NCBI GenBank assembly: GCA_938023895.1
Contig: CALJDH010000219.1
Location: 1-12,410, forward strand
Length of the DNA stretch: 12,410 bases
Origin: an uncultured Aliiroseovarius sp.
Lineage (GTDB): Bacteria > Pseudomonadota > Alphaproteobacteria > Rhodobacterales > Rhodobacteraceae
Direction of reading: 5' to 3'
Positions 1-6,574 of the stretch are shown here, piece by piece. Numbering within the stretch: the first letter of the stretch is position 1; each line of letters begins with the position of its first letter. Made by a program: the position numbers and the translations under genes. A model generated the notes under the pieces. It ran no database searches. It saw only the letters and a list, made by a program, of their open reading frames with translations, and was not told the DNA's origin.

Positions 1-506
1 ATCTCGTCCCGCCATGCCGCGATCTTGCGTTTATAGAGCGATTTTGTCGTGACCAGCACATTCGCGTCACCGATCTCCATCCGGGTGCGAATGGGCTCGG
101 GACCGAAGGCGGCAAACAGCGGTGTAAACACCATCCCGGCCTTCAGCGTGCCAAGGGCGGCGGTATACAGTTCGGGCCGTCGGCCCATCGCGACGAACAC
201 GCGCGCGCCTTTTGTCAGCCCGTGGGCGTGTAGCAGATTGGCAAAGCGCGACGACATCTGGGCAAGCTCGCGATAGCTGATCGCCTTGCGCTCGCCCGTC
301 TTTGACAGCCAGACCAACGCAATCTGATCACCGTGTCCCTGTTCAACGTGACGGTCGACGGCTTCGAACCCGATGTTGACGGCATCGCCCGGTAACCCTG
401 TCAGAAGTTCGCGGCCAAGATCATGCGCCGAGCGCGCCTCGCCCAGTTCAGCCGGGCGCCAGCATGCCACCGCGCAATCCTCGGGTGTTTTCCCGATAGT
501 GCACAT
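1..506 (-). CDS. AcsA-like acetyl/acyl-CoA synthetase, N-terminal part (runs off left edge)
   Basis: This is an open minus-strand frame of 168 codons reaching the window edge, so the C-terminal part and stop lie outside. The start is ATG at 506-504, with GGAGG 8 nt upstream. The N-terminal domain of an AMP-forming acid:CoA ligase is recognisable. There is an 'AVDRHVE' stretch near residue 53, then 'SYRELAQMSSRFANLL', 'KGARVFVAMGRRPELYTAALGTLKAG', 'PLFAAFGPEPIRTRME' and 'ANVLVTT'. This order matches Bacillus-type AcsA better than medium-chain ligases. The family activates a carboxylic acid, often acetate or propionate, to an acyl-AMP and then an acyl-CoA in the cytoplasm. The P-loop (SGTTG-type) and catalytic lysine would lie beyond the edge, so activity and substrate cannot be judged. 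It follows the flavin oxidoreductase by 95 nt on the same strand and is probably in its operon, which suggests an organic acid is made or used in the same pathway. Confidence 0.82.
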   Translation of the reverse strand, partial: MCTIGKTPEDCAVACWRPAELGEARSAHDLGRELLTGLPGDAVNIGFEAVDRHVEQGHGDQIALVWLSKTGERKAISYRELAQMSSRFANLLHAHGLTKGARVFVAMGRRPELYTAALGTLKAGMVFTPLFAAFGPEPIRTRMEIGDANVLVTTKSLYKRKIAAWRDE

Positions 507-601
507 AGTGGTGTCCTCCCACCTGAAGCTTGGGGGCTGACAGCGGTGGTGGGCAATGATTCAAATCAATACGCGCTTTTTCTGAGCAATATCAGACCGG
601 T

Positions 602-2566
602 CTAGACGGCAAGCCCAGCACGTAATCCTTCAAGCACCGCTTCTTCTGCGGTACGCGGCGCGATGCAGTCCCCAACGAGGTGGTGTTCCAAGCCCATTTT
701 CCGGACAATATCTTCGACCGTGTGTGATGGGGTGTGGCCCTGACACAGAACCAGCGTATCCACGTCCTCGCAGATCACAGCGTCGTTGCTCATGATGTGC
801 TGCAGATAGACGCTGTCTTCGTCCGCGCCGAATAGGCGCATATAGGGCAGCATCTCGACGCCAAGCCCATGCAACCGGCCGATGCTGGCATCGCGCACAT
901 ACATTTGGATCGTCTGACCGGGCATGTAGCCGTTGACCGCAAGCCGTACGGTATGCCCGTTCTGCGCCAGATGCTCGGCAACCCCGATCCCGATCCAGTC
1001 GGCCCGCCAGTCTGCCACGACGACCGATTTTCCGACATTCACCTGTCCCTGCAGCACCTGCCAGGCATCGACGACATGTGCTTCGTCGCGACCTTCGAAG
1101 TCAGGCCAACGCGGCGTGGCGCCGGTTGCGACGATGACGGCGTCTGGGGCGAAATCCGCGATGCTGTCCGCGTCGACCTCGGCCCCCTTGCGAATATCGA
1201 CCCCGGCCAGCTCCATCTCACGGCTGAGGTTGGTGATGATGCCGCCGAACTCGGCCCGATGCGGCAACATCTGCGCAAGGCGTGCTTGTCCACCCAGCTG
1301 TGGGTCTCGTTCGAACAGGGCAACCTCGTGACCGCGTGCGGCCGCAACTGCCGCCGCCTTCATGCCACCCGGGCCGCCGCCGATGACCATGATCCGCCGT
1401 TTTGCGGTCGCTGGTGGAAATGTGCCGTATTGCAGTTCGCGGCCACTGACTGGGTTCTGAATGCACGAGATCGGATACCCGTCATGGAAATGCCCGATAC
1501 AGGCCTGATTGCAGCCGATACAGGCCCGAATGTCGTCGATGCGGCCCGCGCGTGCTTTCTCGCCCATTTCGGGGTCGCAGATCATCGCGCGGGTCATGCC
1601 GCATAGATCGGCTTGTCCCGAGGCGATCACCTTCTCAGCATCCTGCGGTTGGTTCAATCGCCCGGTGACGATGGTCGTCACGCCGGTGCGTTCGCGGATG
1701 GCCTGACCAAGTGGCGCGGTATAGCCGACCTCTTCGAACATTGGCGGCGCGATATGCACCGACCCGGCCAAGGTAGCGGACGAGCCCGCAACCACGCTGA
1801 AATAGTCGATTACGCCGTCGGCTGCGATCCGCTCGCAAGCTTCCAGCATCTCGCTTTGATCCATCCCCTCATGGCTCAGCTCGTTGCCCGACAGGCGCAA
1901 GCCAATCACGAAATCCGGGCCGGTCTTGGCGCGGATGTTCGCGGCGATGTCCCGAATGAAGCGGGTGCGGTTGTCCAGCGAACCTCCATAGTTGTCGTCG
2001 CGCTGATTAACCTGCGGGTTCAGGAACTGCGCCGGAAGATAGCCATGAGACGCGACGATCTCGACCCCGTCGAGCCCAGCTTTCGACATCCGTGCTGCGG
2101 CATCGCCATGGGCCGCGATCACCTCGGCCACCATTTCGGGCGTCATCGGGCGGGGCATCACGTGGAACCGTTCGTTGGGGGTGGGGGACGCGCTATAAGA
2201 CACAGGTGCCGTGCCGTCTTCCGAGGCCAGCATCTCGCGCCCCGGATGAAACAACTGTGCAATCAGCCCGGTACCATGGCTATGGATCACTTCGGCCAAC
2301 CGGGCATAGCCGGGAATGCAGTCATCGGTATCCACGCGGATTGGATCAGCCACGAAAACTGCGCTGGAATGCACCAGGGCAACTTCGGTCATGATAAGCC
2401 CGGCACCGCCACGGGCGCGGGCCTCGTGATAGGCGATCATTCTGTCGCCAACGCGACCCTTTTCGTTCAGATGTGTTTCGTGACCTGTGGACACGATCCG
2501 ATTGCGTAGTGTCAGGCCACCAATGGTGATTGGCGAAAACAGGTTCGGGAAGTTTGCGTGGCTCAT
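602..2566 (-). CDS. NADH:flavin oxidoreductase, 2,4-dienoyl-CoA reductase / TMA dehydrogenase family
   Basis: A 654-residue protein with the full layout of the Old Yellow Enzyme/dienoyl-CoA reductase/trimethylamine dehydrogenase class. An N-terminal FMN TIM barrel covers about residues 7-345, with 'HPGREM' near 107-112, 'SHGYLPAQFLNP' at 173-184 and 'NYGGS' at 192-196. A 4Fe-4S site follows at Cys349, 352, 356 and 368 (C-x2-C-x3-C-x11-C). A C-terminal FAD/NAD(P) domain has GGGPGG at 396-401, 'VIVATGATP' at 477-485 and a final 'VGDCIAPRTAEEAVLEGLRAG' from 631. All cofactor motifs look intact. Members reduce enoyl-CoA C=C bonds or demethylate tertiary amines such as dimethylglycine or N-methylproline. 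The N-terminal 'STGHETHLNEKGRVGDRMIAYHEARARGG' does not resemble the StcD or DgcA sequences I remember, so the substrate stays open. ATG at 2566 has AGGA about 9 nt upstream. The gene lies 28 nt after the XRE-cupin regulator and is very likely controlled by it. Confidence 0.9.
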   Translation of the reverse strand: MSHANFPNLFSPITIGGLTLRNRIVSTGHETHLNEKGRVGDRMIAYHEARARGGAGLIMTEVALVHSSAVFVADPIRVDTDDCIPGYARLAEVIHSHGTGLIAQLFHPGREMLASEDGTAPVSYSASPTPNERFHVMPRPMTPEMVAEVIAAHGDAAARMSKAGLDGVEIVASHGYLPAQFLNPQVNQRDDNYGGSLDNRTRFIRDIAANIRAKTGPDFVIGLRLSGNELSHEGMDQSEMLEACERIAADGVIDYFSVVAGSSATLAGSVHIAPPMFEEVGYTAPLGQAIRERTGVTTIVTGRLNQPQDAEKVIASGQADLCGMTRAMICDPEMGEKARAGRIDDIRACIGCNQACIGHFHDGYPISCIQNPVSGRELQYGTFPPATAKRRIMVIGGGPGGMKAAAVAAARGHEVALFERDPQLGGQARLAQMLPHRAEFGGIITNLSREMELAGVDIRKGAEVDADSIADFAPDAVIVATGATPRWPDFEGRDEAHVVDAWQVLQGQVNVGKSVVVADWRADWIGIGVAEHLAQNGHTVRLAVNGYMPGQTIQMYVRDASIGRLHGLGVEMLPYMRLFGADEDSVYLQHIMSNDAVICEDVDTLVLCQGHTPSHTVEDIVRKMGLEHHLVGDCIAPRTAEEAVLEGLRAGLAV

Positions 2567-2594
2567 GTGGGGATGTCCTGACTGGATTGTAGCA

Positions 2595-3218
2595 TCAGAA
2601 ATTCGGAGGGGTGATCGCCCAGATCACCACAGTGTCGTCTTGTGTCGGGTTCCGGTAACGGTGCGGGGTGGCGCTGTCGAAGGCAAAACTGTCGCCTTCT
2701 TTCAGGTGATACAGCGTGTCTCCGACCCAAAGGTCCAAAGCACCACGGATCACGACGCCTGCCTCTTCTCCTTCGTGGTGATAGGCGTTTTCTACGCCGC
2801 TTCCGGGGGGGAAGCGACAAGATAGAAGTTCGAGATTTCCACCTAGTCCAGGGGTCAGAAGCTCGTCGCGAATACCGTCATCGTAGTCGATAGAACGTCG
2901 TTCCCGCCGCCGCACGACATGCGTGTTTCTCGGGGTGTCCTCGGCCTGTGCCGTCGGGAAGAACCATCCGACAGATACACCCAGTGCTCGGCTGATTTTG
3001 AAGAGTGCCGTGACCGAAGGTCGGTTCTGGCCCCGTTCGATCTGGCTGATGAACCCGTTTGACAGGCCGGTCGCCTGACCCAACTGTCCTAGGGTCATGC
3101 GCTTTGCTTTACGCAGCGCTTTGATCTCTTCCCCTAGGTGTGGATCGAACCGAGAAGTTTCCACCGCCTCGATGTCCAGTGGGGTCGAGACTACTGCTCC
3201 TTCATAGTGGTTAGGCAT
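2595..3218 (-). CDS. XRE-family transcriptional regulator with C-terminal cupin
   Basis: A 207-residue cytoplasmic regulator. A helix-turn-helix of the XRE type occupies about residues 29-83, with 'LRKAKRMTLGQLGQATGLSNGFISQIERGQNRPSV' covering the DNA-reading helices. A cupin fold fills about 133-205, with 'YHHEGEEAGVVIRG' (His147, His148, Glu152) and 'EGDSFAFDSATPHRYRN' (His186), the usual metal or ligand positions. PuuR and related proteins of this architecture sense small catabolites with the cupin and repress the adjoining catabolic genes. It is the first gene of a probable operon with the flavin oxidoreductase and the CoA ligase. The frame can be extended 11 codons to a TTG at 3251. I prefer ATG 3218: the extension has no ribosome-binding site, the added residues are not like the family, and it would run through the palindrome at 3232-3261. 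The Shine-Dalgarno sequence before 3218 is itself weak (GAAG). Confidence 0.9.
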   Translation of the reverse strand: MPNHYEGAVVSTPLDIEAVETSRFDPHLGEEIKALRKAKRMTLGQLGQATGLSNGFISQIERGQNRPSVTALFKISRALGVSVGWFFPTAQAEDTPRNTHVVRRRERRSIDYDDGIRDELLTPGLGGNLELLSCRFPPGSGVENAYHHEGEEAGVVIRGALDLWVGDTLYHLKEGDSFAFDSATPHRYRNPTQDDTVVIWAITPPNF

Positions 3219-3231
3219 GGGTACTTCGCTA

Positions 3232-3261
3232 TTGTAAAAATATGATATCAATATTTTACAA
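3232..3261. promoter_or_regulatory. 30-bp near-palindrome, probable XRE-cupin operator
   Basis: Perfect 8-bp arms TTGTAAAA (3232-3239) and TTTTACAA (3254-3261) flank a 14-nt core centred exactly on GATATC (3244-3249). In all, 12 of 15 half-site positions are symmetric. It lies 14 nt upstream of the regulator's ATG. Its right edge overlaps a minus-strand -10-like TATACT (complement of 3261-3266), and TTGACT (complement of 3272-3277) is nearby. A protein bound here would block the regulator operon promoter. Autoregulation by the XRE-cupin protein is inferred from position and symmetry; the family's usual motif was not compared. Confidence 0.6.
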
Positions 3262-3329
3262 GTATAAAATAAGTCAATGATTCCATCACCCGGTACGGCA
3301 GACTGGTATCTACCACATTTTTAGTATCA

Positions 3330-3341
3330 TGATCCGGATCA
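3330..3341. promoter_or_regulatory. 12-bp perfect palindrome upstream of antiporter
   Basis: TGATCCGGATCA is a perfect 12-bp palindrome 36 nt upstream of the antiporter start. It sits where an operator for the plus-strand gene would be expected. It does not resemble the TTGTAAAA arms upstream, so it would be read by another protein, or it may be chance. Confidence 0.3.
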
Positions 3342-3377
3342 AAGCCCGGAAGAACTGGGGATGCTGGAGTAACAAGG

Positions 3378-4535
3378 ATGGAACTTGGTGGATTTCTTGT
3401 AACGTTGGGCGCGCTTTTTCTGGCGGGTCTGGCCGCTGACGAACTGGGGCGTGTCACGCGACTGCCTCGGGTTACTCTGCTATTGCTTCTCGGGGTTGCG
3501 ATCGGAAGTGAAGGGTTCGATCTGGTGCCGGATGACGTTGCGCAGTGGTTTGACGAGCTTTCCATTGTCGCCCTGACTATGGTGGCCTTCCTTCTGGGCG
3601 GGTCTCTGACACGAAAGAACTTTGCGCGTCATGGGACGGCAATTTTCACGATCTCTTTGGCCGTTGCCTTCGCCACGCTTGTTATCGTCGCGCTTGGATT
3701 GTGGGCTCTTGGGATGGCCCCCCAGCTAGCTCTGGTTCTTGCGGCGATTGCGACAGCGACGGCGCCGGCAGCGATGGCGGATGTCATTCACCAATCCGGG
3801 TTTGAAAACGGGTTCACGGACACTCTGAAAGGTATTGTTGCGGTTGACGATGTCTGGGGTCTGATCGTGTTTAGTGTTGTGTTGGTCATGATCGGCCAAG
3901 CAAGCGGTTGGGGTGGTGTCCTCAGCGGGGCGGCTTGGGATTTAGGCGGCGCGATCGTGCTCGGGTGTGTTCTTGGCGCCCCCGCTGCGTACTTGACCGG
4001 GCGGCTGAAACCGGGCGAACCCCAACAGGCCGAAGCCATCGGGATCGTCTTTCTGACCGCCGGTTTTGCGCTATGGCTCGAGGTCTCGTTCCTGATTGCG
4101 GGCATGACCGTCGGCGCCATCATCGCGAATTTCGCAAAGCACCACGACCGCGCCTTTCACGAGATCGAGCACATTCAGTGGCCGTTCATGATCCTGTTCT
4201 TCCTGCTTGCCGGTGCGTTGCTCGAAGTCGATGCACTGTTGCTTCTCGGCTGGACGGGCGTCGGGTTTCTTTTGCTGCGCATAGTCGGGCGGCTGGCGGG
4301 AGGTGTTGTTGGTGCGCTGCTTGGCGGAGTGTCGGACAAAGAGATGCACTGGTACGGTCCCGCACTTTTGCCACAGGCTGGTGTTGCTGTCGGCATGGCG
4401 TTGGTCGCGGGCGAGCGGTTTCCGGAATGGTCTTCAGTCATTATGGCTTTTACGATCGCCAGTACGGTCGTGTTCGAGATCATCGGCCCGCCACTGACGC
4501 TTTTTGCCATTCGTAAAGTGTCAAAGAAGAGCTAG
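3378..4535 (+). CDS. Cation:proton antiporter (CPA/Na+/H+ exchanger domain), short form
   Basis: A 385-residue, strongly hydrophobic inner-membrane protein with about 11-12 predicted helices and no signal peptide. The features are those of the Na+/H+ exchanger fold. 'RLPRVTLLLLLGVAIG' lies at about 28-43, the discontinuous-helix region 'IATATAPAAMADVIHQSG' at 124-141, and 'GIVAVDDVWGLIVF' with Asp157-Asp158 at 152-165. That acidic pair is the expected ion-binding site. A second conserved stretch, 'PALLPQAGVAVGMALVAG', lies near 346-363. The family exchanges Na+ or K+ for H+ to control pH and ion balance. It stops straight after the membrane domain, with no RCK/TrkA-N regulatory domain such as KefB/KefC carry. 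ATG 3378 has GGAG 8 nt upstream. It is divergent from the XRE-cupin regulator and followed by a strong terminator, so it is probably a single-gene unit. The ion cannot be told from sequence. Confidence 0.88.
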   Translation: MELGGFLVTLGALFLAGLAADELGRVTRLPRVTLLLLLGVAIGSEGFDLVPDDVAQWFDELSIVALTMVAFLLGGSLTRKNFARHGTAIFTISLAVAFATLVIVALGLWALGMAPQLALVLAAIATATAPAAMADVIHQSGFENGFTDTLKGIVAVDDVWGLIVFSVVLVMIGQASGWGGVLSGAAWDLGGAIVLGCVLGAPAAYLTGRLKPGEPQQAEAIGIVFLTAGFALWLEVSFLIAGMTVGAIIANFAKHHDRAFHEIEHIQWPFMILFFLLAGALLEVDALLLLGWTGVGFLLLRIVGRLAGGVVGALLGGVSDKEMHWYGPALLPQAGVAVGMALVAGERFPEWSSVIMAFTIASTVVFEIIGPPLTLFAIRKVSKKS

Positions 4536-4540
4536 AATCC

Positions 4541-4569
4541 AAAAGGGCCGCATCACGCGGCCCTTTTTT
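4541..4569. terminator. Rho-independent terminator, probably bidirectional
   Basis: Stem GGGCCGC (4545-4551) pairs with GCGGCCC (4557-4563) around the loop ATCAC. It is preceded by AAAA and followed by TTTTTT, so each strand ends in a U-tract. It lies 5 nt after the antiporter stop and 16 nt beyond the stop of the convergent small membrane-protein gene, and can terminate both. Confidence 0.9.
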
Positions 4570-4585
4570 GTGTATGTCGCTGATG

Positions 4586-4948
4586 CTAATCAGCTTGCTT
4601 GCCCGGCTTCTGTAAGAACAGGGCGTCGAATGTATATACCAGAATGGCCGCACCTACCGCGCCCATTGCTGCGATACCCAGCAAGATGATCAGGTCGATC
4701 GGGCCGCCTATGTCGGAAAAGCCCGAATGGGTCATTTTCTGCACGAACAGAACCGCAAACACGGCGCCAAAGGGCATCGACAACTGTGCGCGCAGGAACT
4801 TGCGCCAACTGACGGCACGGTCACGGATCAGCACATAGAGATAGGCCAGCGTGATCACAGCGGCCGCAATCACCATGACCCAAAATAGGGCCGGTCCAAA
4901 GATCTCTTCGAAGACGGCGATCAGGGTGCCAAAAGTTAGTTCTTTCAT
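4586..4948 (-). CDS. Small membrane protein (DUF5368-like) paired with sqr
   Basis: A 120-residue inner-membrane protein. Hydrophobic segments lie at about 18-41, 57-71 and 82-110, joined by a basic loop 'RDRAVSWRKFLRAQ' (42-55) that should face the cytoplasm. The tail is hydrophilic (KPGKQAD). I associate this kind of protein with the DUF5368 label in Rhodobacteraceae, from memory only; no biochemical function is known to me. ATG 4948 has GGAGG 9 nt upstream. That ribosome-binding site directly follows the sqr stop codon, with 14 nt between stop and start, so the genes are almost certainly co-transcribed and perhaps translationally coupled. A role with the sulfide:quinone oxidoreductase, for example in membrane attachment or quinone access, is inferred from this pairing alone. 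Confidence 0.8.
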   Translation of the reverse strand: MKELTFGTLIAVFEEIFGPALFWVMVIAAAVITLAYLYVLIRDRAVSWRKFLRAQLSMPFGAVFAVLFVQKMTHSGFSDIGGPIDLIILLGIAAMGAVGAAILVYTFDALFLQKPGKQAD

Positions 4949-4962
4949 CGGTCAAATCCTCC

Positions 4963-6276
4963 TTACGCGTCGCCACGGATCATGGCGTTATAGGTGGCTT
5001 TCAAGGCGACCTCTTTCATCAGCCAGCTGATCCAAAGCTCTTCCAAGGGGGCAATCACGCCCGGGAAGCTGGGGGTCAGGTCGTTGTTGTAGTCGAACTC
5101 GATCAGCATCGCGCGGCCGACGCGGGTGATTAGGGGGCAGGATGTGTAGCCGTTATAACTCGCGTCGCTTTTGGTGCCCGCGATCTGCGCGATCAGGTGT
5201 TCTTCGACCACCGGAACCTGCCATTTGGCGCTGGCCGCGGTCTTGCCTTTCGGAACGCCCGCGATGTCGCCCACCGCAAAAACGTTGTCGAAGAAGTTGT
5301 GGCGCAGGGTGTGCTTGTCGACTGTGGCCCAGCCGCGGCCATCCCAGCTGCCAGGATCGGTCAGCGCCGAGTTGCGCACCACATCCGGCGCCTGCTGTGG
5401 CGGCACGATATGCAGATAGTCAAAGGGCATTTCCGTGTCGCCGTTTTCGGTCGCGAAGGTTGCCATCTTCTTGCCCGCATCCACCGCTTTCAGGACGTGG
5501 CTGTAATGCGGCGTGATCTCGCGTTGGCCAAACAGCATCCTCAGCTTTTCCGAGATGATCGGAACGCCGAACAGCGCTTGGTTGTGCGCCATATAGTTGA
5601 TGTCGAGCTTTGTGGTGCCGGATTTGCGGGCGATGTCGTCGATCAGGAACGTGTGCTTGATCGGCGCGCCGGCGCATTTCATTTCAGTGGCGGGGCGGGT
5701 GAAGATACCAACGCCACCGTCTTCTGAATAGCGACCGGCGGCCTCCCATGTCTTGGCGGCATAATCCGGCCCGGCATAAAGCGACCCGATGCCGCCCTTG
5801 CCGATCATATCCATCTCGAACCCTTCGATGGCGCCGTAGTTCAGGACAAGGCCGGTGGCCAGCACAAGGAAGTCATAGGGAACGGTCTTGCCGCTTTCGG
5901 TCATGACCTTATTGCCGTCCGGGTCAATCTCGGCGGCGCGTTCTGCAATCCATGTGATGTCCTTCGGCAGCCAGTCACCGGTTTGCGATACCGAGTACTT
6001 GGCCGGTTTCAAGCCCGCCGCGATCAGCGAGAAGCCGGGCTGGTACCAATGTTCCTTGCGCGGGTCGATGATGGTGATCGTTGCGCCGTTCAGGCGGCGT
6101 GACAGGCGGTTGGCCAATGCGGTGCCGGCAGCACCTGCGCCAAGGATGACGATCCGGGCCTTGGTGTCGATCGGGGCACTAGCAGCGGTTGCACCAGCGC
6201 CTGCGGCCATAAGAGCACCTGCGCCTGCGGCAAATCCAAGAAATCCGCGGCGTGTTGCGTTGAAGCTTTGTGACAT
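4963..6276 (-). CDS. sqr: Sulfide:quinone oxidoreductase, Tat-exported, human-like (two-cysteine) type
   Basis: A 437-residue FAD protein that oxidises sulfide and passes electrons to the quinone pool. The N-terminus has twin arginines in 'TRRGFLGFAAGAGALMAAG' (about residues 8-26), a Tat signal, so folded FAD-loaded enzyme would be exported to the periplasm. The FAD fold follows: 'IVILGAGAAGTALANRL' (42-58), 'YDFLVLATGL' near 134-143 and 'NVFAVGDIAG' near 331-340. Only two cysteines exist, Cys201 in 'KCAGAP' and Cys380 in 'SCPLITRVGRAMLIEFDY'. They match the reactive pair of human SQOR; bacterial type I enzymes have three. The hydrophobic C-terminus 'ELWISWLMKEVALKATYNAMIRG' resembles the membrane-contact helices of the family. 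ATG 6276 is chosen because GGAG lies 7 nt upstream and the Tat motif follows at once; a TTG at 6297 is possible but has no such support. A SqrR-like operator lies upstream. A related flavocytochrome c-type subunit is less likely. Confidence 0.88.
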   Translation of the reverse strand: MSQSFNATRRGFLGFAAGAGALMAAGAGATAASAPIDTKARIVILGAGAAGTALANRLSRRLNGATITIIDPRKEHWYQPGFSLIAAGLKPAKYSVSQTGDWLPKDITWIAERAAEIDPDGNKVMTESGKTVPYDFLVLATGLVLNYGAIEGFEMDMIGKGGIGSLYAGPDYAAKTWEAAGRYSEDGGVGIFTRPATEMKCAGAPIKHTFLIDDIARKSGTTKLDINYMAHNQALFGVPIISEKLRMLFGQREITPHYSHVLKAVDAGKKMATFATENGDTEMPFDYLHIVPPQQAPDVVRNSALTDPGSWDGRGWATVDKHTLRHNFFDNVFAVGDIAGVPKGKTAASAKWQVPVVEEHLIAQIAGTKSDASYNGYTSCPLITRVGRAMLIEFDYNNDLTPSFPGVIAPLEELWISWLMKEVALKATYNAMIRGDA

Positions 6277-6333
6277 GAGCGATCTCCAAATAGGCAATGC
6301 TTCGTTTTGATTGCCTCTCTACGCCTGTTAAGT

Positions 6334-6349
6334 ATTCACGTCTATGAAT
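6334..6349. promoter_or_regulatory. ATTC-N8-GAAT element, candidate SqrR/BigR-type operator for sqr
   Basis: ATTC (6334-6337) and GAAT (6346-6349) are separated by exactly 8 nt. The symmetry extends to ATTCA/TGAAT. This equals the form I recall for the persulfide-responsive ArsR-family repressor SqrR of Rhodobacter. It lies 58 nt upstream of the sqr ATG and falls between a minus-strand -35-like TTAACA (6351-6356) and a -10-like TACTTA (6329-6334), 16 nt apart, so binding would block transcription. Two direct TGTTAAG repeats (6326-6332 and 6351-6357) flank it. No SqrR gene is in the window. Confidence 0.65.
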
Positions 6350-6457
6350 GTGTTAAGCGGTTGGGGGTGGCCTAATGACGCAGTTAAATTGCGGTGGGAT
6401 CAGATCGCAAATCTGTGTATGAAGCAGCGAGGCGGGTTTCTACCGCCTTTGTAGATA

Positions 6458-6486
6458 TTGCAGCGCCCGCGATAGTTTGGTATACA
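6458..6486 (+). promoter_or_regulatory. Candidate sigma-70-type promoter of acnB
   Basis: TTGCAG (6458-6463) and TATACA (6481-6486) are separated by 17 nt, giving a predicted start near 6493 and a leader of about 80 nt before the acnB ATG. The match to consensus is moderate (3/6 and 4/6). It is the best-spaced pair I found in the interval between sqr and acnB. Confidence 0.4.
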
Positions 6487-6574
6487 GCGGCATACCGCAG
6501 ACAAATCCGGCCACAGAAGATTCTGTTTTGCCGGGTGAACGGGCTGCATCAAACTCGAAATCGTAGGGATCGTC

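Noticed and set aside
557..568. TGATTCAAATCA between the oxidoreductase and ligase genes
   Set aside because: It has only 5-bp arms around a 2-nt spacer, with no convincing promoter around it. It is too weak to call an operator.
594..603. 10-bp palindrome AGACCGGTCT at the oxidoreductase stop codon
   Set aside because: It is short and overlaps the end of a coding sequence. It has no U-tract and no clear promoter beside it, so chance is the simplest account.
1613..2509. Plus-strand open frame (298 codons) opposite the flavin oxidoreductase
   Set aside because: It is antisense to a gene with intact FMN, Fe-S and FAD motifs. The protein is His- and Arg-rich without any recognisable pattern. 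The frame at 869-1606 is rejected for the same reason.
3219..3251. N-terminal extension of the XRE regulator from TTG 3251
   Set aside because: It has no ribosome-binding site and runs through the palindromic operator. ATG 3218 gives the usual family length.
6277..6297. N-terminal extension of SQR from TTG 6297
   Set aside because: ATG 6276 has a good ribosome-binding site and puts the twin arginines at the normal distance from the N-terminus.
6431..6450. GGCGG / CCGCC hairpin followed by TTT upstream of acnB
   Set aside because: It has a five-pair stem, a 7-nt loop and only three T residues, and lies upstream of the predicted acnB promoter. There is no gene for it to terminate.
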